Assembly: GCA_963720805.1 (NCBI GenBank)
Contig: CAVRGT010000001.1
Span: forward strand, 1 to 64,000
From: VRUE01 sp963720805
GTDB lineage: Bacteria; Actinomycetota; Thermoleophilia; Solirubrobacterales; 70-9
Direction: 5' to 3'
DNA length: 64,000 nt
Shown here piece by piece: positions 1 through 8,288 of this stretch. Numbering within the stretch: the first letter of the stretch is position 1; every line of letters begins with the position of its first letter. Both the position numbers and the translations under genes were made by a program. The notes under the pieces were generated by a model that saw nothing but the letters and a program-made list of their open reading frames with translations, ran no database searches and was not told where the DNA came from.

Positions 1-2
1 GA

Positions 3-1526
3 GTGGCGCTGAGCACCACCCACCTCTACTACGTGATGGAGGAAGAAGGCAACCAGAACGGCTACCTCATGCGCGCCCCGCTGGCCGGAGGCAGCCAGGA
101 ACTCCGCTTCATCGGTAAATCGGGCCTCCGCGGCCTGGCCCTCGACGGCACCCACGTCTACTGGGCGACGCAGGGCGAAGGAGCGATCGGGCGCGCCGAT
201 TTGGACCTGGAAAACAAAGAGAACGAATTCATCGAAGTCATCGGCACCCTTAACGGCCTCGCTGCCGACGGCGCCCACCTCTACTGGACGGTCAACGGGG
301 AAGCGGCAACCAACCCCGGTGCCGACCTCTACCGCTATCAAGCGGGCAGCGGGCCCGGGGATGAAGTACTCACCGACCTGACGACGCTGCCCAGTGCCAA
401 CGGCGCCGAAGTGCAGGGCGTGCTCGGTGTCTCGGGCGATGGCACCCGGATCTACTTCGCCGCCAACGCCGACCTCGACGGGTCGGGCCCGGCTAGCCAG
501 GGCAACTGCGTGGGATCGGTGAAGTTCTCCAAAGGGCAGTGCAACCTCTACCTCTGGGACGAGGGCGAGGTGAGCTTCATCGCGCCGATCGACGCCGGGG
601 GGGGCTCAGGGGCAGACTCGCTGAACTGGGTGGGGACGCCGCGCGAAGTGATCGCCACCGGCTCCTACTTCCCGAAGACCGCCTTCATCAGCGCCGACGG
701 GCAGACGCTGGTCTTTCGCTCCCAAAACCAGCTCAGCGCCTACGACAACGAAGGGGTGCCCGAGTTCTACCGCTTCCGCGTCGGCGATCCCGAGCTGCGC
801 TGCCTTACCTGCCGCCCCACCGGAGAGGCGGCCGAAGAGGGCCCGCGCCTGGGCTCGATCGTCTACCCCGGCCTGCAGCCAGAGGACTCGGTGATAGGGG
901 TCTCGGCGCGAAACCTCGCCGCCGGCGGCGATCGCTTCTTCTTCGAAAGCCCCGAAGCGCTCAGCCCCGCTGACACCAACGGGCAGGCGGGCTGCCCCTT
1001 CGCGGGCTCCGCAACGCAGGGCTTCCCCGCCTGCATGGACGTCTATGAGTGGGAGGCGCCCAATTCCCCAGGCGGCAGCTGCAAAGAATCCTCTCCCGCC
1101 TACAGCCCCCTGAACGGCGGCTGCGTCTACCTGCTCTCGACCGGCAAGAGCGAGTTCCCCTCGTTCTTTGCCGACGCCTCGGCAAGCGGCGATGACGTCT
1201 TCTTCTTCACCCGCGGGCAGCTGGTCGGCCAAGACAAAGACGAACTGCAAGACGTCTATGACGCGCGAGTGGGGGGTGGCCTCCCGGGCCAGCACCCGCA
1301 GCCCGTCGTGCCCTGCGAAACCCCCGAGAGCTGCCGCGCGCCCGTCCAGTCCCCGCCCGTAGAACCGACGCCCGGCAGCGCCACCTTCGTCGGTCCCGGC
1401 AACCCGGTGGCGAAGCACAAAAGGGCCAAGAAGCACAAGCACAAGAAGCACAAGCACAAGAAGCACAAGCACAAGGGCAAAAAGAAGCAAAAGAGAACCA
1501 AGAGCAAGGGGAGGGCAGGGCGATGA
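3..1526 (+). CDS. Secreted beta-propeller-like protein with Lys/His tail (5' partial)
   Basis: The reading frame is open from the first bases and begins with body sequence rather than a signal peptide, so the true start lies before the window. The visible 507 residues contain repeated YW-type strands such as HVYWATQGEG and HLYWTVNGEA, which suggests a beta-propeller of the SMP-30/WD40-like class. Several Cys pairs point to an extracellular protein. The last 40 residues are almost only Lys, His, Arg and Gly, encoded by AAGCACAAG-type repeats at about 1434-1475. The stop overlaps the next start as ATGA, so the two genes are probably translationally coupled. Function is unknown; a surface or wall-associated role is inferred. 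Confidence 0.7.
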   Translation: MALSTTHLYYVMEEEGNQNGYLMRAPLAGGSQELRFIGKSGLRGLALDGTHVYWATQGEGAIGRADLDLENKENEFIEVIGTLNGLAADGAHLYWTVNGEAATNPGADLYRYQAGSGPGDEVLTDLTTLPSANGAEVQGVLGVSGDGTRIYFAANADLDGSGPASQGNCVGSVKFSKGQCNLYLWDEGEVSFIAPIDAGGGSGADSLNWVGTPREVIATGSYFPKTAFISADGQTLVFRSQNQLSAYDNEGVPEFYRFRVGDPELRCLTCRPTGEAAEEGPRLGSIVYPGLQPEDSVIGVSARNLAAGGDRFFFESPEALSPADTNGQAGCPFAGSATQGFPACMDVYEWEAPNSPGGSCKESSPAYSPLNGGCVYLLSTGKSEFPSFFADASASGDDVFFFTRGQLVGQDKDELQDVYDARVGGGLPGQHPQPVVPCETPESCRAPVQSPPVEPTPGSATFVGPGNPVAKHKRAKKHKHKKHKHKKHKHKGKKKQKRTKSKGRAGR

Positions 1527-4500
1527 GGACGGGCAAGGCTGTGCTGGGCGCGCTGGCGAGTTGCTGCGCGGCGGTGGCGTTGATGCCGGCCGCCTCCGCG
1601 GCCGCTCCCGCTCCCGCCTGGTCGCTTTCGATCACGCCGATGCCCTCGAACTTCGCGATCGGCGCCGACCCCGAGCCGCAGTACCTGATCAGCGCCACCA
1701 ACGTCGGCGAAGCCCCCGCGGGGGGCGAAGCGATCGTGCTCGAAGCGCTGCTGCCGGCGGGACTGACGCCGAGCAAAGCGAGCGCCCTCGACAACGACCC
1801 CGACACCGCCAATCCGCCCACCTGCTCGATCGCCGCCCAGACGGTCACCTGCGAAACCGCGGAATCGCTCGGCCCCGGCCGTCTCCTGCTGGCCCAGGTA
1901 GACGTCGCGGTCTCAGGCCCCGAAGGCCCGACCACGACCACGGCCTCGATCAGCGGCGGCGGCGCCGCGAAAGTCAGCGCCACCTTGCTCACCAGGGTCC
2001 AGGCCGCCCCGCTGGAATTCGGCTTCCTCCCCGGCTTCAGTGCCCCCACCACCGACGGGGAAGGCTCCCCGGCCACCCTGGCGGGCTCTCACCCCTACCA
2101 GCAGACCGTCGCCTTCGGCCTGCCGACGGTCAACCCCGGCGACGGGCTGACCAACGCCGGGCACGCCCGCGACATCTACCTCGAGCTGCCGCGGGGCCTG
2201 CTCGGCTCCCCCGCTGCCTCACCGGTGCTTTGCACCGAGGCCGAGCTGACCGGCAGCGAGGGCTGCCCCGATCCCTCCCAGATCGGCCTCGCCGACATCA
2301 CCACCCTGGTCGGCAAAGTGGGCACCAACGGCATCTCCACCACCGGCCTGTTCAACATGGTCCCGCCACCCGGCGCCGCGGCGGAGTTCGCCACCAACGT
2401 CGCCGGCGCCGGCATCTTCGTCCACATCCTCGCCGGGGTGCGCTCCGACGGCGACTACGGCGCCGAGGCCGCCACCCACGACATCCTCGCCCTCGGCACC
2501 CAGCCGATCTTCAGCATCCAGGCCCAGATCTGGGGCGATCCCTCCGCCGCGGCCCACGACCACGTCCGCGGCGAATGCGTGAGCGGCGAAGGCTCCTGCC
2601 CGGTGGGCGCCCGGGAAACCGCCTTCCTGACGATGCCAAGCGATTGCCCCGGCGAGCCGCTGCCCTTCGCGGTCCTCGCCGACAGCTGGGAGGAACCGTT
2701 CCCCGAATTCGAAGAACGCGAAGCGCGCTATGAAAGCGCCGACCTCGCCGGGGACCCGGTCTCGGTCCAAGACTGCGGCGAGCTGAAATTCGAACCGACG
2801 ATCACCGCCCGCCCGAGTACCAACCTCACCGACTCCCCCGCGGGCCTTGACCTCACCCTGCACCAGCCCCAAGACACCAACCTGGACTCGCGCTCCACCG
2901 CGGCGCTGCGCGACGCGGTCATCCGCTTCCCCGCCGGGCTGGCGGTAAACCCCTCCCAGGCGGCGGGCCTCGGCGCCTGCTCAGAGGATGAGATCGGCTT
3001 CGAAGCCAACCAAGAAGGCACGCTCTCCTTCTCCAAGGAACCGCAAAGCTGCCCCGACGCGGCCAAGATCGGCACCCTCGCGGTCTCCTCGCCGCTGCTG
3101 GTCGCCCGCAACGCCGATCACGAAGTCGAAGAAACCCCCGAAGGGGACCCGGTCTTGGAAGCGCTGCACGGCTCCCTCTACATCGCCAAGCCCTTCGCCA
3201 ACCCCTTCGGCTCGCTGATCGCCGTCTACCTGGTGGTCGAAGACAAAAAGACCGGCATCGTCGCCAAGCTGGCCGGCAAAGGCGAGCTTGACCCCGGCAC
3301 GGGCCAGATAACCACCTTCGTGCGAGAAAACCCCGAGCTGGCGCTCCAAGACGTCGTGGTCCACCTCTTCGACGGCCCGCGCGGGCCGCTCCTCACCCCG
3401 CCGACCTGCGGTGAGTTCGCCACCGAAACCGACCTCACCCCCTGGAGCGCCCCCGAAGGCAAACACGCTCACCCCGGCTCGAGCTTTCAGACCACGGCCA
3501 CGCCGAGAGGGGGAAGCTGCCCGACCGGCGAGTCACAGCTGCCAAACGCCCCCAAGCTGAGCGCCGGCACCGAGAACCCCACCGCGGGCAAATACAGCCC
3601 GCTGATCTTCAAGGTGTCCCGCGAAGACGCCGGCCAGCGCCTGGGCAAGATCGAAGCCACCTTGCCCGGCGGCCTCTCGGCCAAGCTGGCGGGAGTCGGC
3701 ACCTGCTCTGAGCAAGACATCGCCAAGGCCCGCTCGCGCGAAGCACCCCGGATGGGAGCCCTCGAGCAGGCCGACCCCAGCTGCCCGGCCTCATCTGAGA
3801 TCGGCGTCCTCAACGCCGCCGCCGGCGCCGGGCCCACCCCCTACTACACCCAAGGCCACGCCTACCTCGCCCCCCCTTACAAGGGCGCCCCGCTCTCGAT
3901 CGTGGCGATCGCCCCCGCCGTCGCCGGTCCCTTTGACCTCGGCACGGTGGTGGTGCGAAGCGCGCTCTACCTCGATCCCGTCAGCGCCCAGGCGCGGATC
4001 GTCTCCGATCCGCTGCCCGCCGTCCTGCACGGAGTGCCGCTTGACGTGCGCTCGGTCGCGGTGCGCGCCGAGCGGCCCGAATTCAGCCTCAACCCGACCT
4101 CTTGCGATGAGAAGTCCTTCGGCGGGCAGGTGCTCTCGACCCTGGGTCAGGCCGCACCGCTGTTTGAGCGCTTCCAGCTCGGCGGCTGCAAATCCCTCCC
4201 CTACAAGCCGAAGATGAACGTCCGCCTCTTCGGCCCGACCCACCGCGGCGCTCACCCGCGCCTGAAGGCCGTCTTCACCGCCAAGCCCGGGGAAGCCAAT
4301 ACCTCCCGCGTCTCCTTTGCCTTGCCCAAATCGGAGTTCATCGACCAGGCCCACTTCCGCACGATCTGCACCCGCGTGCAGTTCGCCGCCAACCAGTGCC
4401 CGCCGGGCTCGATCTACGGCCACATCAAGGCCACCAGCCCGCTCGTGGACTACCCGGTCCAAGGCCCGATCTACCTGCGCTCCTCCTCTCACAAGCTGCC

Positions 4501-4813
4501 CGACGTGGTGGCGGCGCTGCGCGGCCCGCCCTCCCAGCCGGTCGAGGTCGACCTCGACGGCCGCGTGGACTCCGTCCACGGCGGCATCCGCACCATCTTT
4601 GAGAGCGTCCCCGACCTGCCGGTGACCAAGGCGATAATCACCCTGCAGGGCGGTAAGAAGGGCCTCTTTCAAAACTCGACCGACATCTGCAAGGGCACCT
4701 GGCGCGCCACGCTCAAGCTCAACGCCCAAAACGGCAAGGTCCACGACACCAAGCCCAAGCTGCACGCCCGCTGCGCGAAGAAATCAAAAAGAGGGGGCAA
4801 AAAAGGCCGCTAG
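1523..4813 (+). CDS. Large secreted protein, repeat-rich, with basic tail
   Basis: This 1096-residue protein starts with a clear signal peptide (MRTGKAVLGALASCC, then a hydrophobic core and an ASAAA cleavage region). The N-terminal part (about residues 30-130) resembles the DUF11/conserved-repeat fold found in bacterial surface proteins (ISATNVGEAPAGG, LLPAGLTP). The rest has recurring blocks with the pattern LPGGL/FPAGLAVNPSQ...C...D/EIG, at least three times (about residues 225, 470 and 730), so it is probably a tandem array of one extracellular domain. It ends in KKSKRGGKKGR. The start overlaps the upstream stop by 4 nt. Function is unknown; the neighbours are other exported proteins. Confidence 0.75.
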   Translation: MRTGKAVLGALASCCAAVALMPAASAAAPAPAWSLSITPMPSNFAIGADPEPQYLISATNVGEAPAGGEAIVLEALLPAGLTPSKASALDNDPDTANPPTCSIAAQTVTCETAESLGPGRLLLAQVDVAVSGPEGPTTTTASISGGGAAKVSATLLTRVQAAPLEFGFLPGFSAPTTDGEGSPATLAGSHPYQQTVAFGLPTVNPGDGLTNAGHARDIYLELPRGLLGSPAASPVLCTEAELTGSEGCPDPSQIGLADITTLVGKVGTNGISTTGLFNMVPPPGAAAEFATNVAGAGIFVHILAGVRSDGDYGAEAATHDILALGTQPIFSIQAQIWGDPSAAAHDHVRGECVSGEGSCPVGARETAFLTMPSDCPGEPLPFAVLADSWEEPFPEFEEREARYESADLAGDPVSVQDCGELKFEPTITARPSTNLTDSPAGLDLTLHQPQDTNLDSRSTAALRDAVIRFPAGLAVNPSQAAGLGACSEDEIGFEANQEGTLSFSKEPQSCPDAAKIGTLAVSSPLLVARNADHEVEETPEGDPVLEALHGSLYIAKPFANPFGSLIAVYLVVEDKKTGIVAKLAGKGELDPGTGQITTFVRENPELALQDVVVHLFDGPRGPLLTPPTCGEFATETDLTPWSAPEGKHAHPGSSFQTTATPRGGSCPTGESQLPNAPKLSAGTENPTAGKYSPLIFKVSREDAGQRLGKIEATLPGGLSAKLAGVGTCSEQDIAKARSREAPRMGALEQADPSCPASSEIGVLNAAAGAGPTPYYTQGHAYLAPPYKGAPLSIVAIAPAVAGPFDLGTVVVRSALYLDPVSAQARIVSDPLPAVLHGVPLDVRSVAVRAERPEFSLNPTSCDEKSFGGQVLSTLGQAAPLFERFQLGGCKSLPYKPKMNVRLFGPTHRGAHPRLKAVFTAKPGEANTSRVSFALPKSEFIDQAHFRTICTRVQFAANQCPPGSIYGHIKATSPLVDYPVQGPIYLRSSSHKLPDVVAALRGPPSQPVEVDLDGRVDSVHGGIRTIFESVPDLPVTKAIITLQGGKKGLFQNSTDICKGTWRATLKLNAQNGKVHDTKPKLHARCAKKSKRGGKKGR

Positions 4814-4829
4814 GCCGCCCTCGCCGCAC

Positions 4830-4889
4830 AAGCTTCCCGGAAGTAGTTGTCCCAGTCCATCGAGCAAATGAAGACAGGAGAAACACCTC
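4830..4889 (+). promoter_or_regulatory. Leader of cassette gene A1, duplicated near 61.6 kb
   Basis: The leader contains AGTCCATCGAGCAAAT and a good ribosome binding site, AGGAG at 4876-4880, nine bases before the ATG at 4890. Nearly the same leader recurs at 61606-61668, so the 5' part of this gene was copied together with its control region. Confidence 0.6.
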
Positions 4890-5789
4890 ATGCAAAAGCA
4901 CAGAACGAGGGTGGTGTGCTCGGCGCTTTTGGTCGTCGCGCTTGCCGCGCTTGGCCTGGCCGGTGGCGCCCAGGCCAAACTGGTCGGTGAATTCACCAAG
5001 TTCACCAACTGCCCCTACACCAACGAAAAAGCGATCAAATGCATCTACTCGGTCACCGAATCCGGCGAAGTGGTGCTCGGCTCCAAGAAAGTGCCGATTG
5101 AAAAACAGGTCATCCTGCAGGGCGCCTACGGCGAACCGGTGGAAGAAAAAGAAGAAGCGGAATTCTACCCCTTCATCGCCGCCACCAACGGCGTAACGCT
5201 CTCCAAAGCGCCCCAGAACGTCCCCGGTGGGCTGCTCGGCATCGTGCCCGACGCCTCCTCGCCGTTCCTGGTCAAAGCGCTGATCAAATTCTTCCTCGAA
5301 AACAGCCTGACCGGTGTCAACTCGACCCTGGAACTGGCCAAATCGGCCTCTGACATCCGCATCTCCGAAAACAACCTGGCCGGGGAAACCGGCACGGCGC
5401 TGCAGATGCCGGTCAAGGTCCACCTGGAAAACCCCTTCCTGGGCAAAAAATGCTTCGTCGGCTCATCGAGCTCGCCGATCACCTGGAACCTGACCACCGG
5501 CACGACCAGCCCGCCGGAACCCAACAAACCGATCACCGGCTCAGGCGGCGAAGGCTCGCTGCTTGAAAAAGCCAAAATCCTCAAGCTCTCCAACAACACG
5601 CTGGTCGACAACGCCTGGTCGGCGCCTAAAGCCGCGGGCTGTGGGGGGATCCTCTCCTTCCTCATCGACCCGATCATCAACGCGCAGCTCGGCACCACGA
5701 CGGCCGGTCACAACTCGGCGACGCTGAAAGGAACGCTCTACGTCGCCTCGGCCTTCACGGTCAACAAAGTCAATAAAGAAAACCCATAG
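4890..5789 (+). CDS. Cassette protein A1, secreted, lineage-specific family
   Basis: The 299-residue product begins MQKHRTRVVCSALL with a hydrophobic core and a probable cut after GGAQA, giving a mature start KLVGEFTKFTNCPY. It aligns by eye over its full length with the product at 7304-8212: shared blocks include AIKCIYSVTE, VVLGSKKVPI, FYPFIAATNGV, SDIRISENNLAGE, NLTTGTTSPPEPN and VASAFTVNKVN. No known enzyme motif is visible. The abundance of Ser/Thr/Gly and paired Cys fits an extracellular beta-rich protein. It is the first gene of the A-B-C unit; gene B follows after 27 nt. Function is unknown. Confidence 0.75.
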   Translation: MQKHRTRVVCSALLVVALAALGLAGGAQAKLVGEFTKFTNCPYTNEKAIKCIYSVTESGEVVLGSKKVPIEKQVILQGAYGEPVEEKEEAEFYPFIAATNGVTLSKAPQNVPGGLLGIVPDASSPFLVKALIKFFLENSLTGVNSTLELAKSASDIRISENNLAGETGTALQMPVKVHLENPFLGKKCFVGSSSSPITWNLTTGTTSPPEPNKPITGSGGEGSLLEKAKILKLSNNTLVDNAWSAPKAAGCGGILSFLIDPIINAQLGTTTAGHNSATLKGTLYVASAFTVNKVNKENP

Positions 5790-5816
5790 GCCGCGACGCG
5801 CAAGGAGATGATTGGA

Positions 5817-6440
5817 ATGAGAACTAAAGCAACAGCTATCGGTGCCGCCCTGGCGGCCCTGGCGATGCTTTGCGCGATGTTTGCCTCAAGCGCCGGCGCA
5901 GCGCCCGCCTGGAAGTTCGAAGGCAAATCCCTGGAAGGAACCGAAGTGATCCTCGGCGCCGCGATCGACAGCTCGCTGACGATCCCCGGCCTGACCACCA
6001 AATGTGAAGATTTCCTCTACAAAGTGACGATTAAAAACGAATCCGGCACCGGCAAGGGCGAAGTCACCGAACTTCCCCTCTACAACTGCACGACCGATTC
6101 TCCGGAAGTCTGCACAGTTAGCTCAATTGGTGCCGAAAAACTGCCGTGGGCGGCGAAACTGACCACGGTCAGCTCCTCCAACTACATAGTGATCGAAGGC
6201 ATCAAAGTCGGCATCAAATACGCCGGCGCCGAATGCGCGCTGGGCGGCATCTTGGTCTCGGTGACCGGAACCGCCGGCGGGCTGCTCGACAACACCACAG
6301 AAACCGCCACGTTCAGCTCGACCACGTTCAGCGCTACCAAAACCGAACTCAAAGCGCTGGCGACGAAAGTCCAGTGGAACGGGCTCTTCCCGACCGAAGC
6401 GTTCCAGTGGCACAGAGAACAGGCGCTGAGCGTTTCCTAG
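5817..6440 (+). CDS. Cassette protein B1, secreted, lineage-specific family
   Basis: The chosen ATG at 5817 lies 9 nt after AAGGAG (5802-5807); an in-frame ATG at 5808 would touch the ribosome binding site and is less likely. The 207-residue product has a signal peptide ending near SSAGA and a mature start APAWKFEGKSLEG. It closely resembles the product at 61713-62333 (shared APAWKFEGK, LEG.E.ILG, GTGKG, GTAGGL, NG.FPTEAF.WHREQ). Four mid-protein Cys are spaced like those in the repeat domain of the gene at 8289-10166, so the two may share a fold. The end overlaps gene C by 34 nt. Function is unknown. Confidence 0.75.
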   Translation: MRTKATAIGAALAALAMLCAMFASSAGAAPAWKFEGKSLEGTEVILGAAIDSSLTIPGLTTKCEDFLYKVTIKNESGTGKGEVTELPLYNCTTDSPEVCTVSSIGAEKLPWAAKLTTVSSSNYIVIEGIKVGIKYAGAECALGGILVSVTGTAGGLLDNTTETATFSSTTFSATKTELKALATKVQWNGLFPTEAFQWHREQALSVS

Positions 6441-7246
6441 CGTCCCCCGCCAAGACCGCGAGCGCCGGGGGTTCTCTGGCGCTCGCGGTGGCGGTGCTCT
6501 TGCTCCCTGGCTGCGGGGGCGGCTCCGCCGATCCCGAGAACAGCACCACGGCGGATACTGCCGGCGCTGCTGGCGCCCAGTCGGGAGCCTCGAGCCCGAC
6601 CGGCTCTCGGGAGGCGAGCAAGACCGGGGCGGCAAAGGCCAAGGCGGGGGGCAAGGGCGGCTCCTCGGGTGGGGAATCGCCGGCGGGCGGCTCGGGCCAA
6701 AAGCACGGCCCCCCGATCGCCGCCCCGCCCAAGGGCGGCCGTGAGCAGGCTCCCACCCCGGCTGAGAGCGCCAACGCGACGGTCGCCGACATCGCCCTGG
6801 AGAGCCCCGCGATCCCCACCTCCGCGGGCAGCGCCGGTTCCCTGCCCTCCACCTACACCTGCGACGGCAAAGACATCTGGCCCGCCCTGCGCTGGAGTGG
6901 GGTTCCCGCCGGCAGCGCCGAACTGATCCTCTACGCGATGAACGCCCAGCCGGTGGCGGGGCGGCTCTTCATCGACTGGGCACTGGCAGGCCTGGATCCG
7001 GGTCTGGGGGGCATCGAGGCCGGGCGCCTACCCAAGGGCGCGGTGGTCGCCACCAACAGCTTCGGCAAGCTGGGCTACTCGATCTGCCCCCCCGCCGGCA
7101 GCGGGGAAACCTACATATTCGCGCTCTTCGCGCTGCCCCGCGCGCTCTCACCCCAAAAGGGCTTCGACCCGCGCGTCCTGCGCGAAGAGATCCTCGCCAT
7201 CTCGGGCGATGTCGGTCTTTTGCCCGCTGTTTATGCCCGCGGCTGA
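6407..7246 (+). CDS. Cassette protein C1: lipoprotein with PEBP-like (YbhB/YbcL) domain
   Basis: The GTG at 6407 is chosen because the second copy of this gene (62300) starts at the equivalent place, and both then overlap gene B by exactly 34 nt. The product has a hydrophobic stretch and a lipobox LLPGC with the Cys at residue 36. A Gly/Ala/Ser-rich linker follows, then a C-terminal domain of about 150 residues with TYTCDGKDIWPALRW, SGVPAGSAEL, FIDWALAG, LPKGAVVATNSFGKLGY and YIFALFALP. These are hallmarks of the phosphatidylethanolamine-binding YbhB/YbcL family. It is probably membrane-anchored on the outside. The ligand is unknown. Confidence 0.75.
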   Translation: MAQRTGAERFLASPAKTASAGGSLALAVAVLLLPGCGGGSADPENSTTADTAGAAGAQSGASSPTGSREASKTGAAKAKAGGKGGSSGGESPAGGSGQKHGPPIAAPPKGGREQAPTPAESANATVADIALESPAIPTSAGSAGSLPSTYTCDGKDIWPALRWSGVPAGSAELILYAMNAQPVAGRLFIDWALAGLDPGLGGIEAGRLPKGAVVATNSFGKLGYSICPPAGSGETYIFALFALPRALSPQKGFDPRVLREEILAISGDVGLLPAVYARG

Positions 7247-7303
7247 GCACGCCAAACCAAGGCTTCTTCCAAAAACAAAAACCAACACAGGAATGAGGGA
7301 GAT

Positions 7304-8212
7304 ATGAAGACCCACAGCTTGAGAAGGGCGCTTGGCGCGCTTCTCCTCGCGGGGCTCCTGGTGCTCGCGGTGAGCGCCACGGCCCAGGCCAAACTGGTCG
7401 GTGAATTCACCAAGTTCACCAACTGCCCCTACAAAAACGAAGCGGCGATCAAATGCATCTACTCGGTCACCGAAGGCGGCGAAGTCGTGCTCGGTTCCAA
7501 GAAAGTGCCGATCGTCAACCCGGTGGTCCTGCAGGGCGCCTACGGCGAACCGGCAGAAGAAAAAGAAGAAGCGGAATTCTACCCGTTCATCGCCGCCACC
7601 AACGGCGTAACGCTCTCCAAAGCGGCCCAGCCGGTTCCCGGTGGCCTGGCCGGCCTGGTCAACTGCAAAGAAATCAAAGATTTCTTCCTGCGGATCAGTT
7701 GCGAAGTGACCTTTGAAAACGGCCTCACCGGCCTCAACTCGACCCTGGAACTGGCCAAACCGGCCTCCGACATCCGCATCTCGGAAAACAACCTGGCCGG
7801 TGAAGTCGGCACGGCCCTGCAGATGCCGATCAAGATCCACCTCGAAAACCCGTTCCTGGGCAGCAGCTGCTACGTCGGCTCCTCGAGCAAACCGGTGATC
7901 TGGAACCTGACCACCGGCACGACCAGCCCACCTGAACCCAACAAAGCGATCAGCGGCTCGGGCGGCGAAGGCTCGCTGCTTGAAAAAGCCAAAATCCTCA
8001 AGCTCTCCAACAACGTCCTGGTCGACAACGCCTGGGCGGCACCGGGAGTAACGGGCTGCGGAGGGTTCCTGGTCGAACTGCTCCTCAACCCGATCATCAA
8101 CGCCGCCGCCGGCCTGCCGGCCTCCGCGGGGCACAACACGGCGATCCTCAAAAACACGCTCTACGTCGCCTCGGCCTTCACGGTCAACAAAGTCAACAAC
8201 GAAAACCCCTAG
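7304..8212 (+). CDS. Cassette protein A2, secreted paralogue of A1
   Basis: The 302-residue product has a signal peptide (MKTHSLRRALGALLL ... ATAQA) and the same mature start KLVGEFTKFTNCPY as A1. Conservation covers the whole mature protein, including the C-terminal VASAFTVNKVN; the main difference is the central segment, where A2 has NCKEIKDFFLRISCEV with extra Cys. A strong ribosome binding site, GAGGGAG, precedes the ATG. It follows C1 by 57 nt and is closed by a terminator hairpin. Function is unknown. Confidence 0.75.
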   Translation: MKTHSLRRALGALLLAGLLVLAVSATAQAKLVGEFTKFTNCPYKNEAAIKCIYSVTEGGEVVLGSKKVPIVNPVVLQGAYGEPAEEKEEAEFYPFIAATNGVTLSKAAQPVPGGLAGLVNCKEIKDFFLRISCEVTFENGLTGLNSTLELAKPASDIRISENNLAGEVGTALQMPIKIHLENPFLGSSCYVGSSSKPVIWNLTTGTTSPPEPNKAISGSGGEGSLLEKAKILKLSNNVLVDNAWAAPGVTGCGGFLVELLLNPIINAAAGLPASAGHNTAILKNTLYVASAFTVNKVNNENP

Positions 8213-8242
8213 GGCAACCCCTTCGGGACAAGCGGTATCGCC

Positions 8243-8273
8243 AAAGCGCCGGGGGCTGGAGCCCCGGCGCTTT
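8243..8273 (+). terminator. Bidirectional terminator-like hairpin
   Basis: A perfect 12-bp stem (AAAGCGCCGGGG and its complement) encloses a 7-nt loop. It lies between converging genes, with A- and T-rich ends on both sides, so it can serve both strands. Confidence 0.7.
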
Positions 8274-8288
8274 GGGTTTGAGAGATTG

